A DNA stretch of 64,000 bases from Mycobacterium parmense (GCF_010730575.1 NZ_AP022614.1:3596001-3660000), one strand, 5' to 3'. Positions 11,538 through 21,490 are shown, counted from the stretch's first letter. Numbers and translations are program-made. Notes: generated by a model from the letters alone, not told the origin.

Positions 11538-13004
11538 CTAGCCAGGGTAGCGCGAATAACATGCGTCCATGTCGCCGGTCACGCCGCCGCGGAACGCCGC
11601 TATCCGGGTGAAACCGGCGGGCACACTGGTGCCGTCGGCGTCGCTGGCGACGAGGTGATTGGTGAGTAGGCCCGCGACCGCTTCGTCGAGGTCGCCGGCG
11701 GTCAGCAGCAGCCCCTGCTGCGGGACGTCGACGGGATCGGCCATCTTGCGGTGCACCACACCGGTCAGGCAGGCGGTGCGCAGCGCCGTCCACGGGCTCT
11801 GCATCGGCAGGCCGCGTTGGTGCTGCGCCGCCAGGGCGTATCTCGACATCACGATGGACAGGGCGGTGTCGTCGCCCTGCGGGAGGCTGTGCTCGTTCTC
11901 GTCGGCGGCCTTGCCCATCATGGCCAGCCCGGGCAGGTCTACCACGATGGTGTTGGTGGCCGGGCAGTAGGACGCCGGCGGGCTGGCCTTGGCATCCGCG
12001 CACGGGGCCATCGTGTAGGACAGCGCCGGCGGGTTCTTCGGCGCGAACACCCTTCCCAGCGCCTGCATCAGCATCGACAGGGTGTCCTTGTTGATCGGGA
12101 CCTCGCCGGTTTCGGGGTTTCCGCTGTTGTCGACCCGCAGAGTGTTCGGCAGGTCACCGCGGCGATCGTCGATCTCCTTCTCGTTGATCGCCGCGCAGGC
12201 CGGTGCGCCGTTGATGAAACCCATCTGGAAGGCGCTGATCCGGTCCAGGGCCGACCCGTGCTCGTCATCGTTGTCGGTCTCGCTGTCCATCACCGGGTCG
12301 CGCGTGGTGATGATCCCCGCCAGCACGTGATCGAGTCCGTCAGCGGTGCTGAGGGTGAACCGGCGCGACTTGCCGTCGGCGACCCAGAACAGGTAGACGC
12401 CGGCGAAACAATCGGCCTGTTGCTCGCGCACGATGATGGGATCGTGTTTGGTCACCAGCTTCGCCATGTGCTGCAGCGCGTGCCCGAATTCGTGCGCCAG
12501 CACGCCGTTGACGGACATCTCGCCGAAGTAGCGCTTCGCCACGGCCAGGAACACGCCCCGGTCCCACGCGATCAGGTTGCAGCGCGAGGTGAAGAATGCG
12601 TTGACCAGCTTGTAGGTGTCGCTGTGGCAGACGGTCGGACTATCCGGATCCTCGGAGTTGTAGGACACCAGCCTGCCTACCGGAACGAAAGATCCCTTGA
12701 GCGAATCGCTGTACACCGACCTCCAGTAATCCTCGATGTCGTTGACCGACAGCAGCGACAACCTGTCGATGGTCCCGTTGTCGGTGCCCACCACCGTGCC
12801 GGTCGGGGCCGGCGCATCCGAGCGGATCCCACTGGGGCCGTTGGTGGCGGTCAGGCCGGCCACCCGGAACGGATCGTTGAGCATCGACAGCCCGCGGCCG
12901 TCGACGACCGTGGTGCACGCCGACACCACCATCGCCGCCGCGGCGCAGGCGCGCGCCGCGGCCGTGCGTCGACCCCGCGCGCGCCAACCCATGACGAACC
13001 TCAT
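11538..13004 (-). CDS. lpqM: LpqM-like lipoprotein, zinc metallopeptidase
   Basis: This protein of about 488 residues starts with a basic n-region, a short hydrophobic stretch and the lipobox VVSAC, so it should be lipid-anchored outside the membrane. HEFGHALQH is a gluzincin-type HExxH zinc site, and REQQADCFAG about 20 residues later supplies the usual third ligand glutamate of the neutral zinc metallopeptidase family. Position beside lpqL matches Rv0419/Rv0418 of H37Rv. A TTG at 13016 would add four residues; no strong ribosome site chooses between them. The substrate is unknown. Confidence 0.82.
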   Translation of the reverse strand: MRFVMGWRARGRRTAAARACAAAAMVVSACTTVVDGRGLSMLNDPFRVAGLTATNGPSGIRSDAPAPTGTVVGTDNGTIDRLSLLSVNDIEDYWRSVYSDSLKGSFVPVGRLVSYNSEDPDSPTVCHSDTYKLVNAFFTSRCNLIAWDRGVFLAVAKRYFGEMSVNGVLAHEFGHALQHMAKLVTKHDPIIVREQQADCFAGVYLFWVADGKSRRFTLSTADGLDHVLAGIITTRDPVMDSETDNDDEHGSALDRISAFQMGFINGAPACAAINEKEIDDRRGDLPNTLRVDNSGNPETGEVPINKDTLSMLMQALGRVFAPKNPPALSYTMAPCADAKASPPASYCPATNTIVVDLPGLAMMGKAADENEHSLPQGDDTALSIVMSRYALAAQHQRGLPMQSPWTALRTACLTGVVHRKMADPVDVPQQGLLLTAGDLDEAVAGLLTNHLVASDADGTSVPAGFTRIAAFRGGVTGDMDACYSRYPG

Positions 13005-13113
13005 CCCGACCGGCAAACCGAAGGGATCTCATTCTAGAGCCAATGGTCAACGGCCATCGGATGAACGCGTGGGTTCAGCAAACGACGGAGGTCGGCGCAG
13101 TCTTGAGGGGCCG

Positions 13114-13221
13114 CTATTGTCCCGCGTCGGGCCGGGACACGTCTCCGCGCCAGGCGCCGGTCCCACTGGGGCGGGATTCGATGAACTTCTTGAACCGCTC
13201 CAGGTCACCGCGGATCAGGAG
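13114..13221 (-). pseudogene. short gene remnant between lpqM and the lpqL paralogue
   Basis: An open frame of about 35 codons, closed by TAG at 13116-13114 and by an upstream TGA at 13224-13222, reads LLIRGDLERFKKFIESRP and then a Trp-containing tail. It has protein-like composition but no ATG, GTG or TTG in a useful place, and ATG-ACT in the next frame runs straight into a stop. It may be the tail of a decayed gene. The rest of the 280-bp gap shows nothing else I can support. Confidence 0.25.
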
Positions 13222-13298
13222 TCATACCCGCGCACCGGCGGTTCAATCACTTCGTGTCCGACCCGGAGGCCACCACGACGCCGCTGCCGGGTCGCGCG

Positions 13299-14768
13299 CT
13301 ACGGAACCCTGGTGCGATGCCGCTTGTCGTGCGGGGGGACGCCGTTGACGCCGCCGATCGACTCCGCGTAACTGCCGACCGCGAACGCGGCGCCAGAACC
13401 CATGACCGCCAACGCATCTCGATTGATGTTGTCGACCGTGTCGCGGGGACTCTGGAAGTCGGGGTCGAAGGGGGCGCCCGCCTGGCCTCCCCAGAGCCGT
13501 GCCTGCACAGTGGTTTTCAGCTGCGAAGCACCAGTCGTCGTCCCGCCGATGGGCACGCCCGCGACCATGAAGGGGTGGTAGTCGGTCCGGGTACTCAGCG
13601 GCATGTCCGCGGGCCGCTTTCCCGCCAGGTTCAAGAAGCCGGCCAGGGTGCGCTCGATGCCCGCCGACCCCTCGGGCACGTCCGCGTACGTCACGCCGGG
13701 CCCGGGCGGGCCGGACTGGTCGCCGTCGTCGGTGAAGAATCCGGCGTTCGGCGAACCCAGCATGGCGAAATTCAGATACAGCGCGATGTCGTTGAGCTGC
13801 TCGGCGTTCATGCCGAAGACGTAGTCCATCACGCCGTTGAGGCCGTCCTCCTCGGCACCCCAGAACGCGAATCGCACCGCATTGTTGACCGGCGCCAGCG
13901 GACCCAGTTGCAGCGCGGTCTCCAGCACCGCGGCCACCCCCGAACCGTTGTCGTTGATTCCCGGGCCGGCGCGCGGGCCGTCGAGGTGGGCGCCGACCAT
14001 CACCACTTCGTGGGGGGAGCCGGTCCTGGTTTGCGCCAACACGTTTCGTGACGTGATCTTCACGTTCTGCGCGTCGAGCACCATGCGAATCGGCGCTGTC
14101 GCGGCTGCCAGCGCCGAGCCCGCGTACGAACCGGCGACGGCGACCGGCACGGTCAACTGTTTGAAATAGCCCGGGTTGAACAGCGTCGGCGGGGCTCCCT
14201 GGCCGGCGGGCGCGCTGAGCACGATCAGCGCGGCCGCACCCTTGGCGACCGCGCTGTGCTGCTTGTCGACCACCGAGCAGCGTGAGTCGTCGACCACGGC
14301 AATGGCACCCTTGGGCACGACGGGCGGGTAGTCGGTGACCGCGCAACCCGACGGTTGCGTCGGTCGGACGGGCTGGCCGGTCAGGCCGCCGGGCGGCGTC
14401 TGCACCAACAGCGAGGCCTGGTCCACCGCGTAGCTGCGTCCGGCCACCGTGATCGACGGCTTGCCGGGCGCCACCGTGTACAAGCGGTCGAACTGCGGGG
14501 TCGACACGTCGAAACCTCGGTCCCGCAACGTCTTGGCCACGTAATCGACGCTGGCGTCATACCCCGGCGTGCCTTCGGCGCGGTTGCCCTTGTTGGCGTT
14601 CGCGATGTCCTGCAACGCGTGCAGGTGGGCGAACATCCGATCCGCGGTCACCTTCGCGGCCAGGTCGTGGCCGAGGTCGGGGGCGCCGACCGGCTTGACC
14701 GGCCGCGGCGACGAGCATCCCGCCAGCAGCCCGGCCAGCAACAGTACCGCGCCGAGCCCGCGGATCAT
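13299..14768 (-). CDS. LpqL paralogue, M28-family lipoprotein lacking two metal ligands
   Basis: This 489-residue lipoprotein has lipobox LLAGC (Cys18), a protease-associated domain (~130-220) and an M28 aminopeptidase fold. Compared with its neighbour LpqL it keeps His261 (AHLDG), the Asp of GINDNGSG and the Glu pair of FWGAEEDG. However, LNFDML has become LNFAML (Ala335), and the C-terminal NYHQKSD has become DFQSPRD (Gln439). Both positions are zinc ligands in M28 enzymes such as S. griseus aminopeptidase (Asp160, His247). It is therefore probably inactive or binds one metal only. Its ATG overlaps the lpqL stop by 4 bp, so it is coupled to lpqL. Confidence 0.85.
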   Translation of the reverse strand: MIRGLGAVLLLAGLLAGCSSPRPVKPVGAPDLGHDLAAKVTADRMFAHLHALQDIANANKGNRAEGTPGYDASVDYVAKTLRDRGFDVSTPQFDRLYTVAPGKPSITVAGRSYAVDQASLLVQTPPGGLTGQPVRPTQPSGCAVTDYPPVVPKGAIAVVDDSRCSVVDKQHSAVAKGAAALIVLSAPAGQGAPPTLFNPGYFKQLTVPVAVAGSYAGSALAAATAPIRMVLDAQNVKITSRNVLAQTRTGSPHEVVMVGAHLDGPRAGPGINDNGSGVAAVLETALQLGPLAPVNNAVRFAFWGAEEDGLNGVMDYVFGMNAEQLNDIALYLNFAMLGSPNAGFFTDDGDQSGPPGPGVTYADVPEGSAGIERTLAGFLNLAGKRPADMPLSTRTDYHPFMVAGVPIGGTTTGASQLKTTVQARLWGGQAGAPFDPDFQSPRDTVDNINRDALAVMGSGAAFAVGSYAESIGGVNGVPPHDKRHRTRVP

Positions 14769-16261
14769 GATTTGTTGAGCACGTGGCGCGTGCGGTCCTC
14801 CATGATGGGAACCCCGTTGTGCCCGCCGATATCCTGCGCGTATAGGCCTATTGCGTAGGCGACCCCGCCGCCGTTGATTCCCAGCGCGGTGCGGTTGATG
14901 TGATCGAGGGTGTCGGACTTCTGATGGTAGTTCGGGTCGAACGGCTGGTTGGCGGTGCCGCCCCACAGCTTGGCCTGGTCGTCCGACATCTTGCCCTCGG
15001 CGCCCGAGAACAGGCCGCCCGCCGGGATGCCCGCGAGGGTGAACCCGTCGTAGTCGGAGCGACCGTCGAACGCGGTGTCCTGCGCGGTCTTCCCCACCGA
15101 CTTCAGGTAGGCGACCAGGGTGCGCTCGATGCCGGCCGAGCCTTCCGGAACCACCGGCCGATCGCGCACTTCCATCGGCAGCGACTGATCGCCGTCATAG
15201 GTGAAGTAAGCCGGGTTCGGCGATGCCAACATGTCGAAATTCAGATAGAGCGCAATGTTTTTGAGCCCGTCGATGTCCAGCGATTCGACATAATTGCGCG
15301 ACCCGATCAGACCGAGTTCTTCCGCGCCCCAGAAGCCGAACCGTGCCGCGTTGTGCACCGAAGGCGAACTACCCAGCTGCACAGCGGTTTCCAGCACCGC
15401 CGCGACCCCCGAGCCGTCGTCGTTGATGCCCGGCCCCTCGGGGACGCTGTCCAGATGCGCGCCCGCCATCACCACGTTGGTCGCCGAACCGGTCTTGGTC
15501 TGCGCTATCACGTTGCGCGCCTTGAAGCTCTGGGCGCTCGCGTTCAGTTTGATCGTGGTAAGCCCCGGCTGCTCGCGAAGCTGCACGGCCACGGACTTGG
15601 TCACACTGAGCACCGGGATCTTGACGTCGGTGGCCGGCCCCAGGGTGCCGCCCATCACCTGCTCGTCCACGTTGTCGGCGATGATCAGCGCCACCGCCCC
15701 GCTCTGCGCGGCGGTATCCTCCTTCTGCGAAAACGGGCAGTTGCCGCGGCTCACCATCACCACGGCGCCTCGCGACGGCAGCGTGAAGTAGTCGGAAGCG
15801 GCGCAACCGACGTTGGCCGGCGGCATGACCACCAGGGGCCCGCTCACCCCGTCTGGCGGCGTCCCGAGGCTGAAGTCGAGTGCGTGCGCGGCCAAAGAGT
15901 TGCCGGCGACGGTGAGCACCGGCTTGTCGGCATGGAAGACGCGCGCGGAGAATTCGGGTGTCTGCACGTCGAACCCCTTGTTACGCAATGTGGTTGCCAC
16001 GTAGTCGACGGTGGCGTCGTAGCCCGGGGTGCCCACCGCGCGGGTGCCGTTGTTGGCGTTGGCGATGTCCTGCAATTTGGTCAGGTGCACCATCATGGCG
16101 TCGCTCGTCACCTTGTTGTGCAGCGCGGTCGCGAACTCGGCCGCCGCGGGGTCACCGCTCGCCAGGGGCGAATTGGCCGGCCGGTGAAGGCAACCGCCCG
16201 ACAGCGCGGCAAGTGCCGCGACAGCGAGGATCGCCGGTATCGCCTTCGATTTGAGGACCAT
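14765..16261 (-). CDS. lpqL: LpqL, M28-family aminopeptidase lipoprotein
   Basis: This 498-residue exported lipoprotein has a signal peptide ending LSGGC (Cys24), a protease-associated domain (SRGNCPFSQKEDTAAQSGA, ~150-230) and an M28 catalytic domain. All five expected di-zinc ligands are present: His269 (GAHLDS), Asp281 (GINDDGSG), Glu315 (FWGAEELG), Asp343 (LNFDML) and His446 (NYHQKSD). It should release N-terminal residues from peptides outside the cell membrane. Start ATG 16261. It matches Rv0418 in position and length and is followed directly by its degenerate paralogue. Confidence 0.9.
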   Translation of the reverse strand: MVLKSKAIPAILAVAALAALSGGCLHRPANSPLASGDPAAAEFATALHNKVTSDAMMVHLTKLQDIANANNGTRAVGTPGYDATVDYVATTLRNKGFDVQTPEFSARVFHADKPVLTVAGNSLAAHALDFSLGTPPDGVSGPLVVMPPANVGCAASDYFTLPSRGAVVMVSRGNCPFSQKEDTAAQSGAVALIIADNVDEQVMGGTLGPATDVKIPVLSVTKSVAVQLREQPGLTTIKLNASAQSFKARNVIAQTKTGSATNVVMAGAHLDSVPEGPGINDDGSGVAAVLETAVQLGSSPSVHNAARFGFWGAEELGLIGSRNYVESLDIDGLKNIALYLNFDMLASPNPAYFTYDGDQSLPMEVRDRPVVPEGSAGIERTLVAYLKSVGKTAQDTAFDGRSDYDGFTLAGIPAGGLFSGAEGKMSDDQAKLWGGTANQPFDPNYHQKSDTLDHINRTALGINGGGVAYAIGLYAQDIGGHNGVPIMEDRTRHVLNKS

Positions 16262-16356
16262 CGAGGCCAAGGTTAGACCGCTGTCGCACCTGCGCGCGCA
16301 GGGACACGAAGACTCATCGCAAACGCCTGCATTCCCCCGAATGCCGCCCGGTCCGC

Positions 16357-16782
16357 TCAGACCCGCAGGAAACTGAACGGGGCAAAGGGAATGTTGCGCA
16401 GGGCGAACCAGGCCACCACCAAAGACAGCGTCACGGCCGCCGACCAGCGGTGATGCTGCCAACTCCGGATGCGTCGGCCCGCCAGGCGGCCGTAGGTCCA
16501 CGCCAGGTACGCCCACACCAGAAGCACCAGCGCCGCCAGGCCCAGGGCATTGAACCGCGCGGCCGCCAAAAGGTCGCCGTGCATCAGCGAATACAGCATG
16601 CGCATGCTGCCGCACCCGGGGCAGTCGATACCCAGCAGGGCCTTGGTGGGACACACGGGCAGTGGGCCGCCCGGTGTGGTCGGGTCACCCAACCACACCG
16701 CCGCGCACACGCAGACCGCCGACGCGGCCACGGCCAGTGGTGCGCCGAGAACGGGGGCCGACGAGCGTTCGCGGACTACCAC
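16357..16782 (-). CDS. DUF2752 membrane protein
   Basis: This 141-residue protein carries the DUF2752 signature CPTKALLGIDCPGCGSMR, whose three cysteines lie just after the first hydrophobic segment. Three hydrophobic segments follow the pattern of the family. It is 13 bp downstream of the CD225-type gene on the same strand, a pairing that recurs in actinobacteria. The function is unknown. The Cys-rich loop could bind a metal or form a disulfide, which is inference. Confidence 0.8.
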   Translation of the reverse strand: MVVRERSSAPVLGAPLAVAASAVCVCAAVWLGDPTTPGGPLPVCPTKALLGIDCPGCGSMRMLYSLMHGDLLAAARFNALGLAALVLLVWAYLAWTYGRLAGRRIRSWQHHRWSAAVTLSLVVAWFALRNIPFAPFSFLRV

Positions 16783-16795
16783 AGCCGGCCCCGGC

Positions 16796-17137
16796 CTAGA
16801 ATCCCAGCAAAGTCATGGCCGCCGCATTGGTATTCGAGTTCATGCTCGCCACGTTGACCGCGATGATGATCGCGTTGACGATGAGCCCGACGATAACCGA
16901 CCACATCACCCACTTCTTGGCGCTGTCGGCGGCGGCCTGTGCCTCGGGGTAGCGCCCCTGCGCCCATAAACCGTTGACCTGGCTGGATTTGACGATCGCC
17001 ACAATGCCGAAGGGAAGGCAGCAGAACAGCGTCACCAGAATGGACCACACCAGATAGTTTTTCGGCGCTTGCCCCGCCGGCGGCTGCGGCGGGTAGCCGG
17101 GATAACCAGGGGGCGGCGGCGGGGGCGGTTGGGTCAT
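16796..17137 (-). CDS. CD225/dispanin-type membrane protein
   Basis: This protein of about 113 residues has a proline/glycine/tyrosine-rich N-terminal tail (PPPPPPPGYPGYPPQPP) and two hydrophobic segments. The first carries the CD225-like core CCLPFGIVAIVKSSQVN, followed by a short loop AEAQAAADSAKKW-type region and the second segment. ATG 17137 is preferred over TTG 17152 because GGAGAA lies 6 nt before it. Bacterial members have no proven role; the eukaryotic interferon-induced family acts on membranes. Probably co-transcribed with the DUF2752 gene. Confidence 0.8.
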   Translation of the reverse strand: MTQPPPPPPPGYPGYPPQPPAGQAPKNYLVWSILVTLFCCLPFGIVAIVKSSQVNGLWAQGRYPEAQAAADSAKKWVMWSVIVGLIVNAIIIAVNVASMNSNTNAAAMTLLGF

Positions 17138-17554
17138 CGATTCTCCAGTCAAGAGGAGTTAGCTGGCGTGAAGCGTTGCTAACCATACCCGAGCGAAGTC
17201 GAGACTGGCCATCACAAAAAATGAAAATTTCCAGGCCGCGCGCTTCGGGTCGGCGGTGCGCGAGGCCGGGCTCTCCATCAGCTGTTCATGCTTGAAGTCG
17301 CGAGGGAGCAAAACCGTTGGGCGCAGAAGCGTCTCGACGTTTCCCGGATTTTCGGCCGGTGCCGCCCGATACGCGCGCACGGTTTGCCGGATTCGGCCGC
17401 ACCGACGAATGCTTTCCCACGGAATGTATTGCTGCGTGGTGCCGTAGCCCCGCAGAGCCGATTTGGCCGAAGTGGTGTTTGGAGCGTGCCGCACAAATAC
17501 ACTCCTGCTGTCAGCGCGGCGCACGCCGGTCCGACAACGTCAAGGAGTCAAGGG
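17138..17554. other. intergenic gap with an inverted repeat, no convincing gene
   Basis: About 420 bp between divergent genes. GTTAGC at 17158-17163 is mirrored by GCTAAC at 17178-17183, a 6-bp inverted repeat near the presumed promoter of the CD225 gene. Several short open frames exist on both strands but none has a ribosome site or protein-like composition. The rest is locally AT-richer than the surroundings and is probably promoter DNA for both flanks. Confidence 0.5.
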
Positions 17555-18082
17555 ATGTCTCATCTCACCAAAGCGCTGCGCGCGGCGACGACGGCGGCGT
17601 TCACCACCGGCGTCGCGTTGGCGGGCATCGCCACGGCGGCCGCCGACCCCGCGGGCAACACCGGCAGCCAGGACGACATCAACGCTTTGGCAACGTCGTT
17701 GTCGAAGGGTTACGACGTCAAGATGTGCCAGCCGGCTCCGCTGACCGGCACCGTGCTGGCCGAACTCGACTGCGGCCAGAGCCCCGATCCCAACGGGCCG
17801 GCCGCGGGCGTTTACCAACTGTTCGGCAGCGGCGCCGACATGTCCGCCGCCTTCACCGCCGGCATCAAGGGTGTCAGCCTGAGCACCTGCGGCGACAGTG
17901 GCCAATCGCCGGGCACCTGGCACCAGGGCTCCGGCCAGGCGGCGGGGCAAGTGGCGTGCGGCACCTACGAGAACGCCGCGACGATCACCTGGACCACCGA
18001 CAGCAAGAACGTGCTGAGCCACGTCCGGGCGTCCAACACCGACGTCAACGCGCTCTACCAGTGGTGGCGCACCAATGGCTGA
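17555..18082 (+). CDS. secreted protein, first of a tandem paralogous pair
   Basis: This 175-residue protein starts at ATG 17555 with AGTCAAGGG just upstream. A Sec signal peptide ends near TAAADP (residue ~30). The mature part has four cysteines (KMCQ, LDCG, STCG, VACG) and the C-terminal motif LYQWWRTNG. The next gene encodes the same pattern, including LATSLSKGY, CG-SPDP, GQVACGT and LYQWW. Two disulfides are likely. I do not recognise a named family. The C-terminal half (VACG-T, W-T-D, VLS, LYQWW) faintly recalls the extracellular sensor domains of some mycobacterial proteins, which I cannot verify. Confidence 0.82.
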   Translation: MSHLTKALRAATTAAFTTGVALAGIATAAADPAGNTGSQDDINALATSLSKGYDVKMCQPAPLTGTVLAELDCGQSPDPNGPAAGVYQLFGSGADMSAAFTAGIKGVSLSTCGDSGQSPGTWHQGSGQAAGQVACGTYENAATITWTTDSKNVLSHVRASNTDVNALYQWWRTNG

Positions 18083-18100
18083 GCTGCTATACGGGACAGT

Positions 18101-18607
18101 GTGAGAGCACTTCGGGCGGTCCTCACGGCGGCGCTGATCGGTGGTTCGGCGGCGGGGATCGCGACGGCGGGCGCCGACCCGGGCACCGGCAACCCGGCCG
18201 ACGTCAACACCCTGGCCACCTCGCTGTCGAAGGGCTATAGCCTCGATAACTGCACGCCGGAAAGCGTCACCGCCGGGGAACTGGCCGCGCTCACGTGTGG
18301 GCGAAGCCCCGACCCGGCCGGACCCGTTCTGGCCAAGTACGTGCTCCTGCGCAACGGCGGTGAAATGGCGGGCATGTTCATCCGCTCGATCGCGGAGGAC
18401 TTGCTGACCGACTGCGGCACGCTCAAGTCGCCCAACGTGTGGCACCGGGGCGGCTCGACCGAACCGACCGGCCAGGTGGCGTGCGGGACATTCCAGAACC
18501 AGGCCGAGGTCATCTGGACCATCGACGACAAGAAGGTGCTCAGCCTGATCCGTGGGTCCACCAACGACGTGCCGTCGCTCTACCAATGGTGGCAGGCCAA
18601 CGGCTGA
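18101..18607 (+). CDS. secreted protein, second of a tandem paralogous pair
   Basis: This 168-residue protein has a signal peptide (cleavage near TAGADP) and the same four-cysteine layout as its upstream neighbour: DNCT, LTCG, TDCG, VACG, ending LYQWWQANG. It starts at GTG 18101, 18 bp after the previous stop, so the two are probably co-transcribed. Identity is high only in the N-terminal LATSLSKGY block and the C-terminal third; the central part has drifted, suggesting an old duplication with divergent binding faces. Its stop directly abuts the stop of the convergent SGNH hydrolase gene. Confidence 0.82.
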   Translation: MRALRAVLTAALIGGSAAGIATAGADPGTGNPADVNTLATSLSKGYSLDNCTPESVTAGELAALTCGRSPDPAGPVLAKYVLLRNGGEMAGMFIRSIAEDLLTDCGTLKSPNVWHRGGSTEPTGQVACGTFQNQAEVIWTIDDKKVLSLIRGSTNDVPSLYQWWQANG

Positions 18608-19366
18608 TCACAGTTGGGCCGCAACCAACTTCGCCACCGCGCGCATGCCCGCGGCGTTGGGGTGCAGCGGGGCCGGCCGGCCCGGCAGCGGCACACCGGG
18701 CCTCGTCGTCCACGGCTCCGCCGACCACGCGTGGTGCTCTCGACTGGCCGTCGCTGCGCGGATCACCTCGCAGCCGGTCGCCCAGGCCGCGTCCGCCGTC
18801 ATTCGTTCCAGCCGCGCGGCCACATGGCGCCCCAGGTCGGCGTCCCGCCGCGGCAGGCCCGGCACCGGCACGCCCTCGGGCGGCAAGACCGTCAGGTAGT
18901 CGACGAAGAACACGCGGGCGTCACGGGCGCGCTCGCGCAGGGCGCGACCCACGGCGCACAGGGAATCGAATGCGTCGTCCAGTGCCCGATCTCGCGCGGC
19001 GCGGTCCAGCAATTCGCGGATGCGGCCGCCGATCACGGGCAGGCGCCGCGCCGGCCGGGGCAGCGAGGCGGCCATCAACAGCGGGATGTAGCCGACGTCG
19101 TTGCCGCCGATGGTGACCGTCACCAGGCTCTCCGAACCGTCCAGGGCATCGATCTGGGGCGGCATGCCGCGCTGACGGTCGGCGAGCACGTGGGCGGTGG
19201 TGGCTCCGGAGAATGTGACGTCGACGAGGTCGAAGCCCTGTTGCTCGGCGATCAGGTGCGCGTAATTGCGGGCCGATCGGCCCGACCACCGGGGAGCCCC
19301 GGGGGCACCGGGCCGGATCCCCGGACCCGCGGCCATCGAACTACCCAGCGCGACATAGCGTTTCAT
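18608..19366 (-). CDS. SGNH/GDSL-type esterase
   Basis: This 252-residue hydrolase shows the four SGNH blocks: nucleophile Ser in ALGSSMAAG, Gly in FSGATT, Asn in TIGGNDVGY, and the catalytic His in LHPNAAG with a preceding acidic residue. No signal peptide is evident, so it is probably cytoplasmic. ATG 19366 lies 10 bp after the thiG stop, so it is the last gene of the riboswitch-controlled thiO-thiS-thiG operon. The substrate is unknown; a role in thiamine chemistry is only suggested by position. Confidence 0.82.
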   Translation of the reverse strand: MKRYVALGSSMAAGPGIRPGAPGAPRWSGRSARNYAHLIAEQQGFDLVDVTFSGATTAHVLADRQRGMPPQIDALDGSESLVTVTIGGNDVGYIPLLMAASLPRPARRLPVIGGRIRELLDRAARDRALDDAFDSLCAVGRALRERARDARVFFVDYLTVLPPEGVPVPGLPRRDADLGRHVAARLERMTADAAWATGCEVIRAATASREHHAWSAEPWTTRPGVPLPGRPAPLHPNAAGMRAVAKLVAAQL

Positions 19367-19376
19367 CAACCTGAGC

Positions 19377-20351
<975 letters not shown>

Positions 20352-20355
<4 letters not shown>

Positions 20356-21359
20356 GAGGGGGCTCCCACCGGGGCGAGTGCGGCGAGCACCCGCTCGGCC
20401 GTCCACGGCGCGAGCAGAAAGCCGGACCGGCCGTGGCCGGCCGCGACCAGCGTTCGCGCGTCGAGGCGTTGCACGATAGGCAGGTTATCGGGCGTCATCG
20501 GGCGCAGCCCGGCGGCACACTCGGCCAGTTCGTACTCTCCCAGCGCGGGCAGCACCGCGCAGGCGTCGTCGAGCAGGTCGCGCACTCCGGACACGGTGGG
20601 GGCGGTGTCGCGTCCGTGCTCGTACTGGGTGGCGCCCACCACCACCCCGTCCGCGCGCGGCACCAGGTATACCTGACGGCCGTGCACTCTGGCCCGAATC
20701 ACCCGCTGCGGCAACGGCATACATCCCTTTCGCCAGCGCAGGCGCAGCACTTCGCCCTTCACCGGGCGCACCGGCAGTCCCGGCCAGAGCGCCGGGGCGT
20801 CGATGCCGTTGGCGATCACCACCGCATCGCCTTGCGCACCCGACAGGTCATCGACCGGTCCGGCCCACCGCACACCCAGGCGCTCACAGTCTCGCCTCAG
20901 CGCGTCCAGCACCGCCCGGTTGTCGACCGCGAGCTCGGTGGGCGCCCGGAAACCGTGCCGGATCCCTTGGGCCAGAGCGGGTTCGACGTCACGGGCGGCC
21001 GACTCCCAGATCACCGGGTGCCCCTGCGCCGACAACCAGTCGGCGACAGTGCGCAGGTCCGCTACGTCGGCGCGGTCCACGGCCACCACCAGCGACTCGC
21101 GCGCGGTCACCACCTGCGGCGGCAACCCGTCGAGGTACCCGCCCTCGCGCCACAGCCGCAGGGATTCCAGGCCCAGCCGCAACAACCGCTCCTCGCCGGG
21201 CCAACCCTCGCTGTGCGGTGCGAGCATTCCGCCGGCGACCCAGGACACCCCCCTGTCGTCGCCTCGGTGTACGTGCACCGACAAGCCGGCCCGAGCCGCG
21301 CGGCGCGCCACCGACAGGCCGATGACGCCGCCACCGATGACAGCCACGTCCATGCTCAT
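20352..21359 (-). CDS. thiO: glycine oxidase ThiO
   Basis: This 335-residue FAD enzyme oxidises glycine to iminoacetate for thiazole synthesis. The N-terminal dinucleotide motif is MDVAVIGGGVIGLSVA; the C-terminal AGHGRSGFLLAPWTA is the usual FAD/substrate block. ATG 21359 is preferred because GGGAGG (21371-21366) lies 6 nt upstream at the end of the TPP aptamer. A second ATG is two codons later. First gene of the operon thiO-thiS-thiG-SGNH hydrolase. Confidence 0.95.
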
Positions 21360-21365
21360 CCTTCG

Positions 21366-21470
21366 CCTCCCTTCGCCGGCATGACCCGGATCAGGTGTGA
21401 CGGTCAGGGCAGGCCCAGTTCGCCTGGTTGTGCCCACTCTCAGCCCCGCAGCCACCCGGGGCTCCCGTGT
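21366..21470 (-). promoter_or_regulatory. TPP riboswitch (THI element) of thiO
   Basis: Read on the minus strand, the blocks ACACGGGAGCCCC, GGGGCTGAGAGTGGG, ACCTGATCCGGGTCATGCCG and GCGAAGGGAGG appear in order. These are the classical THI-box elements. The last block contains the Shine-Dalgarno of thiO, so binding of thiamine diphosphate should block translation. It is the second TPP riboswitch in the window. Confidence 0.93.
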
Positions 21471-21490
21471 CCAGCATTTCTCCCGTCCCA

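Noticed and set aside
11751..13037. 428-codon + strand frame opposite lpqM
   Set aside because: Composition typical of antisense GC-rich frames; LpqM zinc motif and lipobox are on the minus strand.
17159..17524. 121-codon minus-strand frame upstream of the CD225 gene
   Set aside because: No ribosome site, no hydrophobic or conserved pattern, covers the expected promoter region.
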